NCBI GenBank assembly: GCA_035465695.1
Contig: DATIVR010000031.1
Span: 1-33,725 of the forward strand
Reading direction: 5' to 3'
Length of the DNA: 33,725 bases
From: DASUBN01 sp035465695
Lineage (GTDB): Bacteria; Pseudomonadota; Gammaproteobacteria; Natronospirales; REEB76
The translations under genes and the position numbers were made by a program. Shown piece after piece: positions 7,941 through 14,897 of this stretch (positions are counted from its first letter, which is position 1; each line of letters begins with the position of its first letter). The notes under the pieces were generated by a model, which was given only the letters and a program-made list of their open reading frames with translations, did not search any database and was not told the origin of the DNA.

Positions 7941-8519
7941 TCAAACCGGCCCGGCGACCAGCCGGAAGCCGACACGTCCGGCGCGACTCTCTTTCAGCAC
8001 TTCCCAGCCGGACGGCAGCTGAGGTACGCGCTCCGCCGCATGCTCGACATATACCCATGCGCCGCGCTTGAGCCATCCCTGTGCGAGGCGGATGCACACC
8101 TCGGGTACGAGGTCTGCATCGAATGGCGGATCCAGGAACACCAGGTCCATGGGCTTGGGTGCGCCAGCGAGCCAGGCGAGGGCGTCAGCCTGCACCAGCG
8201 TCGCGCCCTCGGCCTTGAGCAACTCGAGGTGGCCGCGGATGGCCTCGATGACCTGCCGCTCCTTGTCGATGAAGGTCACGCTGGCGGCACCGCGCGACAG
8301 GGCTTCCAAGCCCAGGGCGCCGCTGCCGGCGAAGAGATCCAGGCAGGCCGCGCCTTCGATGCGGTCCCGCAGCCAGTTGAACAGGGTCTCCCGCACCCGG
8401 TCAGGCGAGGGCCGGATGCCGGACAGGGGCGGGAAATGCAGCCTCCGCCGCCGCCACTGGCCGCCGATGATGCGGAACTCCTCGCGGTAGCCCCGACCGG
8501 GGTTGTGCCTATGCGCCAT
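7941..8519 (-). CDS. rsmD: 16S rRNA (guanine966-N2)-methyltransferase RsmD
   Basis: It methylates G966 of 16S rRNA using S-adenosylmethionine. The 192 residues contain the family signature RPSPDRVRETLFNWL (36-50), the SAM-binding loop DLFAGSGALGLEALSRG (61-77) and the catalytic NPPY-like motif DPPF (130-133). It is the first gene of the minus-strand operon with coaD, fdx and ggt. In many gammaproteobacteria rsmD lies next to ftsY; here a large lipase gene has come between them. The 91-base divergent gap (8520-8610) should hold promoters for both directions, but I see no convincing hexamers. Confidence 0.95.
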   Translation of the reverse strand: MAHRHNPGRGYREEFRIIGGQWRRRRLHFPPLSGIRPSPDRVRETLFNWLRDRIEGAACLDLFAGSGALGLEALSRGAASVTFIDKERQVIEAIRGHLELLKAEGATLVQADALAWLAGAPKPMDLVFLDPPFDADLVPEVCIRLAQGWLKRGAWVYVEHAAERVPQLPSGWEVLKESRAGRVGFRLVAGPV

Positions 8520-8610
8520 GGGCTTAGGGACCTGCGTTGCGGTGCTGTGTCTTGCCAGTCCGGGGCCGGGCAGCGTACCCTAGCCCGGCACCTCTGGGGA
8601 GTAAATTCCG

Positions 8611-10761
8611 ATGAAATTCCGTAGCCTTGCCGCGCTTCTGGCGCTTTCCGCCGCCCTGTCTGCCTGCGTGTCGGGTTCCGATTCCACGGCCGCGAGCCCA
8701 AGTCCGACATCGGGCTTCCGCGCGCAGTTCAACCCCGATGCCGGGGTGCTGCCGTTCCCGAACGACCTGTACAGCGGCACCAACGGCCAGCTCAACATCC
8801 CGGGTGACGCCAAGGTGGCGCAAAACGGTCCGCTCCTGGAGCTGAACCACCTGGACGGCTACGGTACCCAATCTGACATCAGCGTCTATTTCACCTCGAG
8901 CATCGATCCGAAATCGATCGATGCTACCGACGTGATGGTGTTGAAGGTCGCGAGTGACCCGACCAATAAGGCGGTGAATCCCACAGGCACTCCCGCGCCG
9001 CAGCTGTTGAAGCAGGGCACCGACTACGTGGCCGAGGTGTCTCCGGGCATCGACGTGGGCAGCTCCATACTCACCATCAAGCCCCTGCATCCGCTGGCTC
9101 CCAGCACCGTCAATGCCACCACCCATGCGGTGACCTTCTCCACTTACATGGTGATCATCACCTCCGGATTGAAGGACACCACGGGCGCTGCGGCGACGCA
9201 GAGCGATACTTTCTCCAAGGTCGTGACGGCTGATGCGCCGCTGCTGGCCGGGGGCAAGTACGTGCCCACCGGTGACGCGATCTTCGACGCCGCGGCCCAG
9301 TTCACGGCCCCGCAACTGGCGCTGGCCGCTGGTTTGGGCTTGAACCTCAAGGACGTGGCGGTGACCTTCAGCTTCAGCACCGAGTTCCTAGGCCTGAGCC
9401 TCGGCGAGATCTCCGCCACGGCCACGGCCAGCACGGGCGCCGTGGCGCCCACCGGCCTGACCACCCATAACATCAGCTCCAGCCTCCCGGGTATCGCCGA
9501 TATCTACGCGGGCTCGGTGACCATCCCCTACTATCTCACCGTTCCGACGGCGAGCAATCCCACCGCGGCCCTCACGGATTCCTGGCACAACGCCAGCGGT
9601 GGCGACACGATCTTCACGGACCCAATGCCCAAGAAGACATCGGACCAGACCATCCCGGTACTGATGGGCGTACCCAACGCGGGATCAGGCTGCACCATGC
9701 CCGGCACCGGCTGGCCCGTGGTGATCTTCCAGCACGGCATCACCCAGAACCGCACCAATGTGATCGCGGTCGCAGACGCGCTTGCGTCGCAATGCTTCGC
9801 CGTCGTCGCGATCGACTTGCCGCTGCACGGCATAACCGATACCTCCACCAGCGTGACCACGAACCCGTTCTATGAGAACCAGCTGTTCAAGGGCACGGCC
9901 GCTGCGTCGCTGGTGACGGGCGAGCGCACCTTCAACATGGACCTGGAGAACAACAGCACCGGCGCCGCCGGTCCTGACGGTCAAGTGGACGGTTCGGGTG
10001 CCTGGTTCATCAACCTGACCAGCACCATCACCTCGCGTGACAACCTGCGCGAAGCGGCCGCGGACCTGATCTCGCTGACCCGGACCATCCAGGCCGGCAA
10101 GCTCACGGTGCTGGGCGGCCCCTCGATCCTGGACGGCAGCAAGATCGGCTTCGTGGGCCACTCACTGGGCGGCATCGTCGGCACCGTCTATCTGGGAGTG
10201 GACCCCAGTGCCTTCGCTGCGACCCTGGCGATGCCCGGCGGCCACATCGCCGAGCTCCTGCGCAACTCGCCGGAATTCGAGCCCATCATCGACAACGGCC
10301 TCGCGCAGAATGGCCTGGTGAAGGGCACCCAGGCCTACTACGACTTCTACTCCCAGGCCCAGGCGGTGGTGGAGGACGGTGACCCGGCGAACTACGCGGC
10401 TGCCGCCGCCGCACAACATCCGATCCACATGATCGAGGTGGTCGGCGACGGAACCAGCGCCAACCCGCCCGACCAGGTGGTGCCGAATATCGCCACCGAT
10501 GTCCTCATCGCTGAGATGGGAATCACCGCTCCCATCTCTACCGTGGGACTGAACCCGGTCTCCGCAGGCGTGGGCAATAGCACCCTGGCCCAGTTCACCT
10601 CAGGCGGCCACGGCTCGCTGCTGGAACCGGCGGCTAATACCGCGGCGCAATTGGCCATCACCACCGAGATGCAGACCGAGATGGCGTCGATATTTGCGAC
10701 CACCGGCACGGCCGTCAAGATCGCCGACAATAGCCATCTCAGCACGACGCTGAAGAAATAG
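8611..10761 (+). CDS. VolA-like lipase/lysophospholipase lipoprotein
   Basis: The 716-residue exported lipoprotein has a canonical lipobox LSAC with C19 as the lipidated residue. An N-terminal domain containing FNPDAGVLPFPNDLYSG (40-56) resembles the bacterial virulence-factor lipase N-terminal domain. The C-terminal alpha/beta hydrolase domain has the nucleophile elbow GHSLGG with S518. The likely partners are D621 (PPDQVVP) and H667 (GGHGS). VolA of Vibrio is a surface-exposed lysophospholipase that releases fatty acids from host lipids, so lipid scavenging is a reasonable guess. GGAG before TAAATTCCG precedes the ATG. The gene is monocistronic, closed by a terminator. The substrate is not determined by the sequence. 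Confidence 0.82.
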   Translation: MKFRSLAALLALSAALSACVSGSDSTAASPSPTSGFRAQFNPDAGVLPFPNDLYSGTNGQLNIPGDAKVAQNGPLLELNHLDGYGTQSDISVYFTSSIDPKSIDATDVMVLKVASDPTNKAVNPTGTPAPQLLKQGTDYVAEVSPGIDVGSSILTIKPLHPLAPSTVNATTHAVTFSTYMVIITSGLKDTTGAAATQSDTFSKVVTADAPLLAGGKYVPTGDAIFDAAAQFTAPQLALAAGLGLNLKDVAVTFSFSTEFLGLSLGEISATATASTGAVAPTGLTTHNISSSLPGIADIYAGSVTIPYYLTVPTASNPTAALTDSWHNASGGDTIFTDPMPKKTSDQTIPVLMGVPNAGSGCTMPGTGWPVVIFQHGITQNRTNVIAVADALASQCFAVVAIDLPLHGITDTSTSVTTNPFYENQLFKGTAAASLVTGERTFNMDLENNSTGAAGPDGQVDGSGAWFINLTSTITSRDNLREAAADLISLTRTIQAGKLTVLGGPSILDGSKIGFVGHSLGGIVGTVYLGVDPSAFAATLAMPGGHIAELLRNSPEFEPIIDNGLAQNGLVKGTQAYYDFYSQAQAVVEDGDPANYAAAAAAQHPIHMIEVVGDGTSANPPDQVVPNIATDVLIAEMGITAPISTVGLNPVSAGVGNSTLAQFTSGGHGSLLEPAANTAAQLAITTEMQTEMASIFATTGTAVKIADNSHLSTTLKK

Positions 10762-10783
10762 GCTGAGCCGTTCATATGGCTTT

Positions 10784-10812
10784 AAGAGGGCGGCCGCGAG
10801 GCCGCCCTTTTT
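10784..10812 (+). terminator. Intrinsic terminator of the lipase gene
   Basis: The stem AGGGCGGCC (10787-10795) pairs with GGCCGCCCT (10800-10808) around the loop GCGA, and the flanking AA/TTT lengthens it. A T-rich tail TTTTCTTG follows. It lies 25 bases after the lipase stop. It also argues that ftsY starts downstream, at 10872, not at the in-frame ATG at 10776, which would place this terminator inside the coding region. Confidence 0.88.
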
Positions 10813-10871
10813 CTTGTCCGGCCGCCCGCCCTGCGTTAACCTGCCGTCACCGTTTCCAAGTCCAGCCTGCC

Positions 10872-11771
10872 GTGCCCCCAGCCGATTCCAAGCCCGGTCT
10901 GTTCTCCCGTCTGAAAGCCCGCCTCAATCGCGGTGTGGGCTGGCTCGCCTCGCTCTCGGGTCCAGTGGACGAGGCCGCGCTGGAAGATCTGGAGACGAAG
11001 CTCATCCAAGGTGACGTGGGTATCCAGACCGCGGGCCGGATCATGGAAGCCATGCGCACCAGGCGCGTGGCGGATACCGTAGCGCTGAAGGCGGCGTTGC
11101 TGGACGAGATCACCCTGCTGCTGCAGCCGGTGGCGAAGCCGCTCGTCATCACCCCCGCCAAGCCGTTCGTGATCCTGGCCCTGGGCGTGAATGGCGTGGG
11201 CAAGACCACCACCCTCGGCAAGCTCGCGCAACGCTTCAAGTCGGAGGGCAAGGAAGTGATGCTGGCCGCAGGCGACACCTTCCGCGCCGCGGCGGTGGAA
11301 CAATTGCAGCGCTGGGGAGAGCGCCAGGGCGTGCCTGTCATCGCCCAGGGATCCGGCGCTGACCCCGCGGCGGTGGCCCACGACGCCTACGCGGCTGCGA
11401 AGTCGCGCGACATGGACGTGCTCATGGTGGATACCGCGGGGCGCCTGCATACGCAGGCGGGGCTGATGGACGAACTCAAGAAGGTGAACCGCGTGTTGGG
11501 CAAGTTCGGGCCCGGCATACCCCACGAGAAGCTGCTGGTATTGGATGCGGGTCTTGGGCAGAACGCGCTTCGCCAGATAGAGGAATTCAACGCCGCGGTG
11601 GGCGTCACCGGCCTGGTGGTGACCAAATTGGATGGCACGGCCAAGGGCGGCATCGTACTGGCGGCCGCAGGACGCTTCGGCATCCCGGTCCGCTTCATCG
11701 GCATCGGCGAGTCCGCCGAGGACCTGGCACCCTTCGACGCCCGGGCATTCGCCGAAGCCTTGGTAGGATAA
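10872..11771 (+). CDS. ftsY: Signal recognition particle receptor FtsY
   Basis: This SRP-family GTPase receives ribosome-nascent-chain complexes from Ffh and delivers them to the translocon. From the GTG at 10872 it has 299 residues and lacks the long acidic A domain of the E. coli protein. The NG domain is complete: GVNGVGKTT (105-113), DTAGR (187-191), TKLDG (251-255), and the C-terminal FIGIGESAEDLAPF. One conserved position is unusual: the DAxTGQNA motif reads DAGLGQNA (225-232), with Leu for Thr. The start is inferred because the upstream ATG at 10776 would read through a terminator; the ribosome site before the GTG is weak. It is followed by ftsE after 158 bases. Confidence 0.93.
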   Translation: MPPADSKPGLFSRLKARLNRGVGWLASLSGPVDEAALEDLETKLIQGDVGIQTAGRIMEAMRTRRVADTVALKAALLDEITLLLQPVAKPLVITPAKPFVILALGVNGVGKTTTLGKLAQRFKSEGKEVMLAAGDTFRAAAVEQLQRWGERQGVPVIAQGSGADPAAVAHDAYAAAKSRDMDVLMVDTAGRLHTQAGLMDELKKVNRVLGKFGPGIPHEKLLVLDAGLGQNALRQIEEFNAAVGVTGLVVTKLDGTAKGGIVLAAAGRFGIPVRFIGIGESAEDLAPFDARAFAEALVG

Positions 11772-11796
11772 ATAAATATGCTGGCTTCGACCGCAT

Positions 11797-11920
11797 CGAA
11801 AACGAGAGATTTTGGCCTCTGGCTAGGCGCGGACGCCCGAGCACCCGGAGCGTACTCTTCAGTACGTGAGGAGCGCGAGGGCGGGCGCAACAACGCCAAA
11901 GGGCAAAAGATCCGCTTTCG
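11797..11920. repeat. 124-bp imperfect palindrome, ERIC-like intergenic element
   Basis: The element fills most of the ftsY-ftsE gap and is exactly symmetric about 11858.5. The centre is CGTACT-CTTC-AGTACG (11851-11866). The middle arms pair GCCCG with CGGGC (about 11835-11839 and 11878-11884) across tandem G-A mismatches. Further out, GATTTTGGCCTCTGGC (11808-11823) is nearly the reverse complement of GCCAAAGGGCAAAAGATC (11895-11912). The ends are CGAAAACG (11797-11804) and CGCTTTCG (11913-11920). The core GGAGCGTAC...AGTACGTGA...GCGAGGGC closely matches the known ERIC core (GGAGCTTAC...AAGTAAGTGACTGGGGTGAGCG), and ERIC is about 127 bp. Membership in a mobile repeat family is inference from this likeness. 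Confidence 0.75.
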
Positions 11921-11929
11921 GGAGAGGCG

Positions 11930-12610
11930 ATGATCAGTTTCCAGGGCGTGGGCAAACGCTACGACGGGGGCAATGAGGCCCTCTCCGACGTCTCGTTCCA
12001 GGTGGAGCGCGGCGAGATGGCCTTCCTCACCGGCCCTTCCGGTGCCGGCAAGAGCACGTTGCTCAAGCTCGTGGCGCTGATCGAACGCCCGAGCCGCGGC
12101 CAGGTGATCGTGAACGGTCAGAACCTGGCCGGCATACGGCGCCGGCAACTGCCTTTCTATCGCCGGCAGATCGGCGTGGTGTTCCAGGACCACAAGCTGC
12201 TTAACGACCGCAGCGTCTTCGACAACGTGGCATTGCCGCTGGTCATCACCGGCGCCGAGCCCGCGGAGATCGCCAAGCGGGTGCGTGCCTCCCTGGATCT
12301 CGTGGGGTTGCTGCACAAGGAGAAGGCGCTGCCGATCACCCTCTCCACCGGTGAGCAGCAGCGGGTGGGCATCGCGCGCGCCGTGGTGTATCGCCCAGCC
12401 ATCCTCATCGCCGATGAGCCCACCGGCAACCTGGATCCGGAGCTCTCGCTGGAGGTGATGCAACTCTTCAAGCGCCTGAACCAGGTGGGCGCCACGGTGC
12501 TCATCGCCAGCCACGACCGCGGCCTGGTGGAACAGTTCGCCGCTCGGGTATTCAACCTCAAGGCCGGCCATATGGCCGAATCAGGTGAGGCCCATGGCGT
12601 CTCCTACTGA
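11930..12610 (+). CDS. ftsE: Cell division ATP-binding protein FtsE
   Basis: This ATPase of the FtsEX complex sits at the divisome and controls septal peptidoglycan hydrolases. The 226 residues match the family. Walker A is GPSGAGKST (35-43), the Q-loop is Q86, Walker B is ILIADEP (158-164) and the switch histidine is H195. The ABC signature reads LSTGE (138-142) instead of LSGGE; the codons (CTC TCC ACC GGT GAG) are clear. GGGAGAGG lies just before the ATG and borders the 3' end of the palindromic element. The end overlaps ftsX, so the two are translationally coupled. Confidence 0.95.
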   Translation: MISFQGVGKRYDGGNEALSDVSFQVERGEMAFLTGPSGAGKSTLLKLVALIERPSRGQVIVNGQNLAGIRRRQLPFYRRQIGVVFQDHKLLNDRSVFDNVALPLVITGAEPAEIAKRVRASLDLVGLLHKEKALPITLSTGEQQRVGIARAVVYRPAILIADEPTGNLDPELSLEVMQLFKRLNQVGATVLIASHDRGLVEQFAARVFNLKAGHMAESGEAHGVSY

Positions 12611-13553
12611 GAGCCGCGGCGCCGCCACCGAGACACGTGGCGGCGTGAAAGCCTGGCTGCGGGACCACCTGCGGGTGGCGGTGACGAGCCTGGGAAGGCT
12701 CTACCGTCATGCAGGCACCAGCCTGATGACCGCCTGCGTCATCGGCATCGCACTCTCCTTGCCCGCCGCGCTGCAGGTGCTGGTGGGGAACGCCCGTGCC
12801 GTGAGCGGTTCATGGGAGGGCGCGGCGCGCATCTCCGTGTACCTCAAGACCAGCGTGAGCGACGCGGATGCCAAGGCCTTGGCAGATACCGTGCGCAGAA
12901 TGGATGGCGTGGCGGACGTGCAATACATCAGCGCCGACCAGGCGCTCACGGAGTTCAAGAAGCTGTCCGGCTTCAGCGACGTGGTGTCGGTGCTGGACAA
13001 GAACCCGCTGCCGGGGGTGCTGGTGGTGCGGCCGAAGGACGCGGACCCGGACACCGCGGCGACACTGCAGCATCAGCTTGCGGGCAATCCGCAGGTGGAT
13101 CAGGTGCGCCTGGACCTGCAATGGCTGAAGCGTCTCAACGCGATCCTGGATATCGTGCGCCGGGTCGTGGACATCCTGGCCGCCTTGCTGAGCCTGGCCG
13201 TGATCTTCGTGGTGGGCAACACCATCCGCCTGGAGATCGGCGGACGGCGCACGGAGATCGAGGTGAGCAAGCTCCTCGGCGCCACGGATTCATTCATCCG
13301 CCGCCCTTTCCTCTATCACGGCGCCTGGTACGGGCTGGCAGGCGGCGCCATCGCGGCAGTACTGGTGGCAGTAGCAGTGGCGCTTGTGGCCGCGCCGGTG
13401 GGGCGCCTGGCGGACCTCTATGGCAGCGCCTATGCGCTGCAAGGCCTGAGATTCCTAGGTGTGCTGGGCCTCATAGCGGGAGGAGCCTTGCTGGGCTGGG
13501 CGGGGTCTTGGCTCGCGGTGGCGCGCCACCTGCGCGCGATAGAACCCACCTAA
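12594..13553 (+). CDS. ftsX: Cell division permease-like protein FtsX
   Basis: This is the membrane partner of FtsE. The 319 residues show a basic cytoplasmic N-terminus and a first membrane helix near residues 43-63. A periplasmic domain of about 110 residues follows (from VSGSWEGAARISVYL), then three more helices in the C-terminal half. The family segment EIGGRRTEIEVSKLLGATDSFIRRPFLYHG is split here only by its position after the second helix. I prefer the ATG at 12594, with AGGTGAGG upstream; a GTG at 12585 is an alternative adding three residues. It overlaps ftsE by 17 bases. Confidence 0.93.
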   Translation: MASPTESRGAATETRGGVKAWLRDHLRVAVTSLGRLYRHAGTSLMTACVIGIALSLPAALQVLVGNARAVSGSWEGAARISVYLKTSVSDADAKALADTVRRMDGVADVQYISADQALTEFKKLSGFSDVVSVLDKNPLPGVLVVRPKDADPDTAATLQHQLAGNPQVDQVRLDLQWLKRLNAILDIVRRVVDILAALLSLAVIFVVGNTIRLEIGGRRTEIEVSKLLGATDSFIRRPFLYHGAWYGLAGGAIAAVLVAVAVALVAAPVGRLADLYGSAYALQGLRFLGVLGLIAGGALLGWAGSWLAVARHLRAIEPT

Positions 13554-13559
13554 GGCCCG

Positions 13560-13578
13560 ATCGGCGATCAACGCCGAT
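13560..13578. terminator. Short hairpin between convergent ftsX and dioxygenase genes
   Basis: ATCGGCG (13560-13566) pairs with CGCCGAT (13572-13578) around ATCAA. It lies seven bases after the ftsX stop and contains the stop codon of the convergent gene (13568-13570). Neither side has a T-tract, so it is at best a weak bidirectional terminator or an RNA-end-protecting hairpin. Confidence 0.4.
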
Positions 13579-14488
13579 ACCTTACGTACAGGCGTTTCAG
13601 CAGGAACAATAGCTGGCCACTGAACCCTTGTTCCTGCGCCTGCAGGAGTTTGGAGTTCTCCTCGTAGAGCAGCCGCGCACGGTTATCACGGTGCGCGATC
13701 AGGTCCTTGAGCAGTGCCACGTCCTCGCCTGTCAGGCGGTATCCCTCGACCATGTGTCCGGGCAACTGTGCATCGACATAATGGGTGGTGTGCTTAGCCG
13801 CCACCTGCTCCGCCGGCCGGTCCTTGGAATAGAAATACAAGGCCACCGAACGCCGTGACAGCCCGGCCTTATCTGCCGGCAGCTTGATGCGGTCGAAGCC
13901 GTGCCAACTCCTCTCGGTGGTCTCGAAGATCACGCAGCGATTCATCGCCGGTGTGACACGATGCGCCGGGGCGGCGTCCTGGTAAGGGTCACGATAGAGC
14001 TCCAGGTTCCCTCCCCAGGCGGCGTCCCACTCCGGGTTCAGATACACGATCAGGTTCAGGCGGCGGTGCCAGCGCTCGCTGGGGTGGTAGTTGAAATCCA
14101 CGTGGGCCTGGAGGCCTTGGCCGTGTCGGTTCTCGTGGGTACCGCCGCCCAGATAGAACGGGTCATAGAGGGGCGACTCGACGCCGGTGATGGCGCCGAT
14201 GAACCCGAGGAAGTCAGGCGCTTGGATCATGGCGTCCAGGTCCCGATACGCGGGTCCGAGGGATTTCACGCGTTCGACGGTGGACTTGCCGCCCCGCCGG
14301 CCGTCGTCACCGACGCTGTTGCCCTTCTCGAAGGCCGGGAATTCGGCGAGCAGGCGGTCTGCGAAGTCCGCGCTCAGGAAATCGTCGATCACCACGAAGC
14401 GGAACGGCTTGGCCTCAGCGAACTGCCGGCTCAATCCCCCTATCGCGCCGAGCACCGCCGGATTGATCTTGGCCAAATGGGCTGTCAC
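13568..14488 (-). CDS. 2-oxoglutarate/Fe(II)-dependent dioxygenase, prolyl-4-hydroxylase-like
   Basis: The protein has the facial triad of Fe(II)/2-oxoglutarate oxygenases: H129 and D131 in QAHVDFNYHP, and H196 in SWHGFD. An arginine in SRRSVALYFYS (R212 or R213) would bind 2-oxoglutarate. LNLIVYLNPEWDAAWGGNLELY (144-165) is the typical core strand of the prolyl-4-hydroxylase-like group. The C-terminus is basic and helical. I chose the GTG at 14488 (306 residues) because a strong AAGGGGGAG lies four bases upstream; the ATG at 14545 would add 19 residues with a weak site. The substrate is unknown; such enzymes hydroxylate proteins or small molecules. It is divergent from rpoH and convergent with ftsX. 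Confidence 0.8.
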   Translation of the reverse strand: MTAHLAKINPAVLGAIGGLSRQFAEAKPFRFVVIDDFLSADFADRLLAEFPAFEKGNSVGDDGRRGGKSTVERVKSLGPAYRDLDAMIQAPDFLGFIGAITGVESPLYDPFYLGGGTHENRHGQGLQAHVDFNYHPSERWHRRLNLIVYLNPEWDAAWGGNLELYRDPYQDAAPAHRVTPAMNRCVIFETTERSWHGFDRIKLPADKAGLSRRSVALYFYSKDRPAEQVAAKHTTHYVDAQLPGHMVEGYRLTGEDVALLKDLIAHRDNRARLLYEENSKLLQAQEQGFSGQLLFLLKRLYVRYRR

Positions 14489-14786
14489 GCGCTCCCCCTT
14501 GAGCGGTCGAAAGCGCCGCCAGTATATCGAGCTCCACCTATGCATCGGCTGAGGCGAGCAGCCAGCGAGGGGTAAGTGTCAGATACCGGCAGAACTATGG
14601 CGGGCCAGACGGTCATGCCATAGCGGCCCCAGCGGCCTTTCAGGAAGGTCTGTATAGCGACGTCTTCGTGGGCAGGGTTCCGGCCTTCTTCGCGTATCGG
14701 GCCTTATAGCCGCCGGAGACCCGCTCAACTCAAGCAATGGCGGGGCGACGATGGGGACCAAGATGGCTCGGCCGGGAGGCATACAA
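14489..14786. other. Non-coding stretch between dioxygenase and rpoH promoter region
   Basis: About 300 bases without a credible gene. A 68-codon frame on the minus strand (14579-14782) is Pro/Arg-rich, lacks a ribosome site and looks like chance. A 7-bp inverted repeat CTATGGC ... GCCATAG lies near 14601-14629. It must hold the dioxygenase promoter, but I see no clear hexamers. Confidence 0.5.
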
Positions 14787-14808
14787 AAGTCATTAAGAAC
14801 AATGACTT
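14787..14808. repeat. Inverted repeat upstream of rpoH
   Basis: AAGTCATT (14787-14794) and AATGACTT (14801-14808) form a perfect 8-bp inverted repeat around AAGAAC. It lies in an unusually AT-rich patch followed by ATAAAAA, 19 bases before the sigma-E-like -35. It could be an operator for a dimeric regulator or a curved upstream element; the function is unknown. Confidence 0.5.
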
Positions 14809-14826
14809 ATAAAAACCCACCCCAGG

Positions 14827-14854
14827 GGAACTTGCTGGCTTGTTAGCACTCTAA
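14827..14854 (+). promoter_or_regulatory. Sigma-E-like promoter of rpoH
   Basis: GGAACTT (14827-14833) is followed by 16 bases and TCTAA (14850-14854). This matches the envelope-stress sigma-E pattern GGAACTT-N16-TCnAA, the type that drives the E. coli rpoH P3 promoter. The predicted start near 14860 gives a leader of about 38 bases. The -10 box lies inside the CIRCE operator. A TTGTTA at 14840 could be a sigma-70 -35, but it has no good partner. Confidence 0.65.
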
Positions 14855-14869
14855 CGAAACGAGTGCTAA
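14843..14869. promoter_or_regulatory. CIRCE operator (HrcA binding site)
   Basis: TTAGCACTC (14843-14851), a nine-base spacer and GAGTGCTAA (14861-14869) form a perfect 9-9-9 inverted repeat identical to the CIRCE consensus. HrcA, whose folding depends on GroEL, binds such sites and represses transcription. Here the site covers the -10 region and the probable start of the rpoH promoter, so it should block it directly. The hrcA gene itself is not in the window. Confidence 0.93.
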
Positions 14870-14897
14870 TATCAGGACCAAGAAGTAGGAGGGTTAG

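Noticed and set aside
8552..8581. TTGCCA-N18-TACCCT as promoter for the lipase gene
   Set aside because: The -10 matches poorly and the spacing is long; similar matches are expected by chance in the 91-base gap.
10776..10871. N-terminal extension of ftsY from the ATG at 10776
   Set aside because: It would include the lipase terminator within the coding sequence, and its Arg/Pro-rich residues do not resemble FtsY; GTG at 10872 fits better.
11387..12571. A 394-codon minus-strand frame spanning ftsY, the palindrome and ftsE
   Set aside because: Shadow of two real genes; reading through the palindromic element is due to absence of stops in GC-rich DNA.
14579..14782. A 68-codon minus-strand frame upstream of rpoH
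   Set aside because: Pro/Arg-rich translation, no ribosome site and no coding-like composition.
14806..14822. Possible sigma-32 promoter (CTTATAA ... CCACCCC) before rpoH
   Set aside because: Spacing between the two parts is far too short for the sigma-32 consensus.
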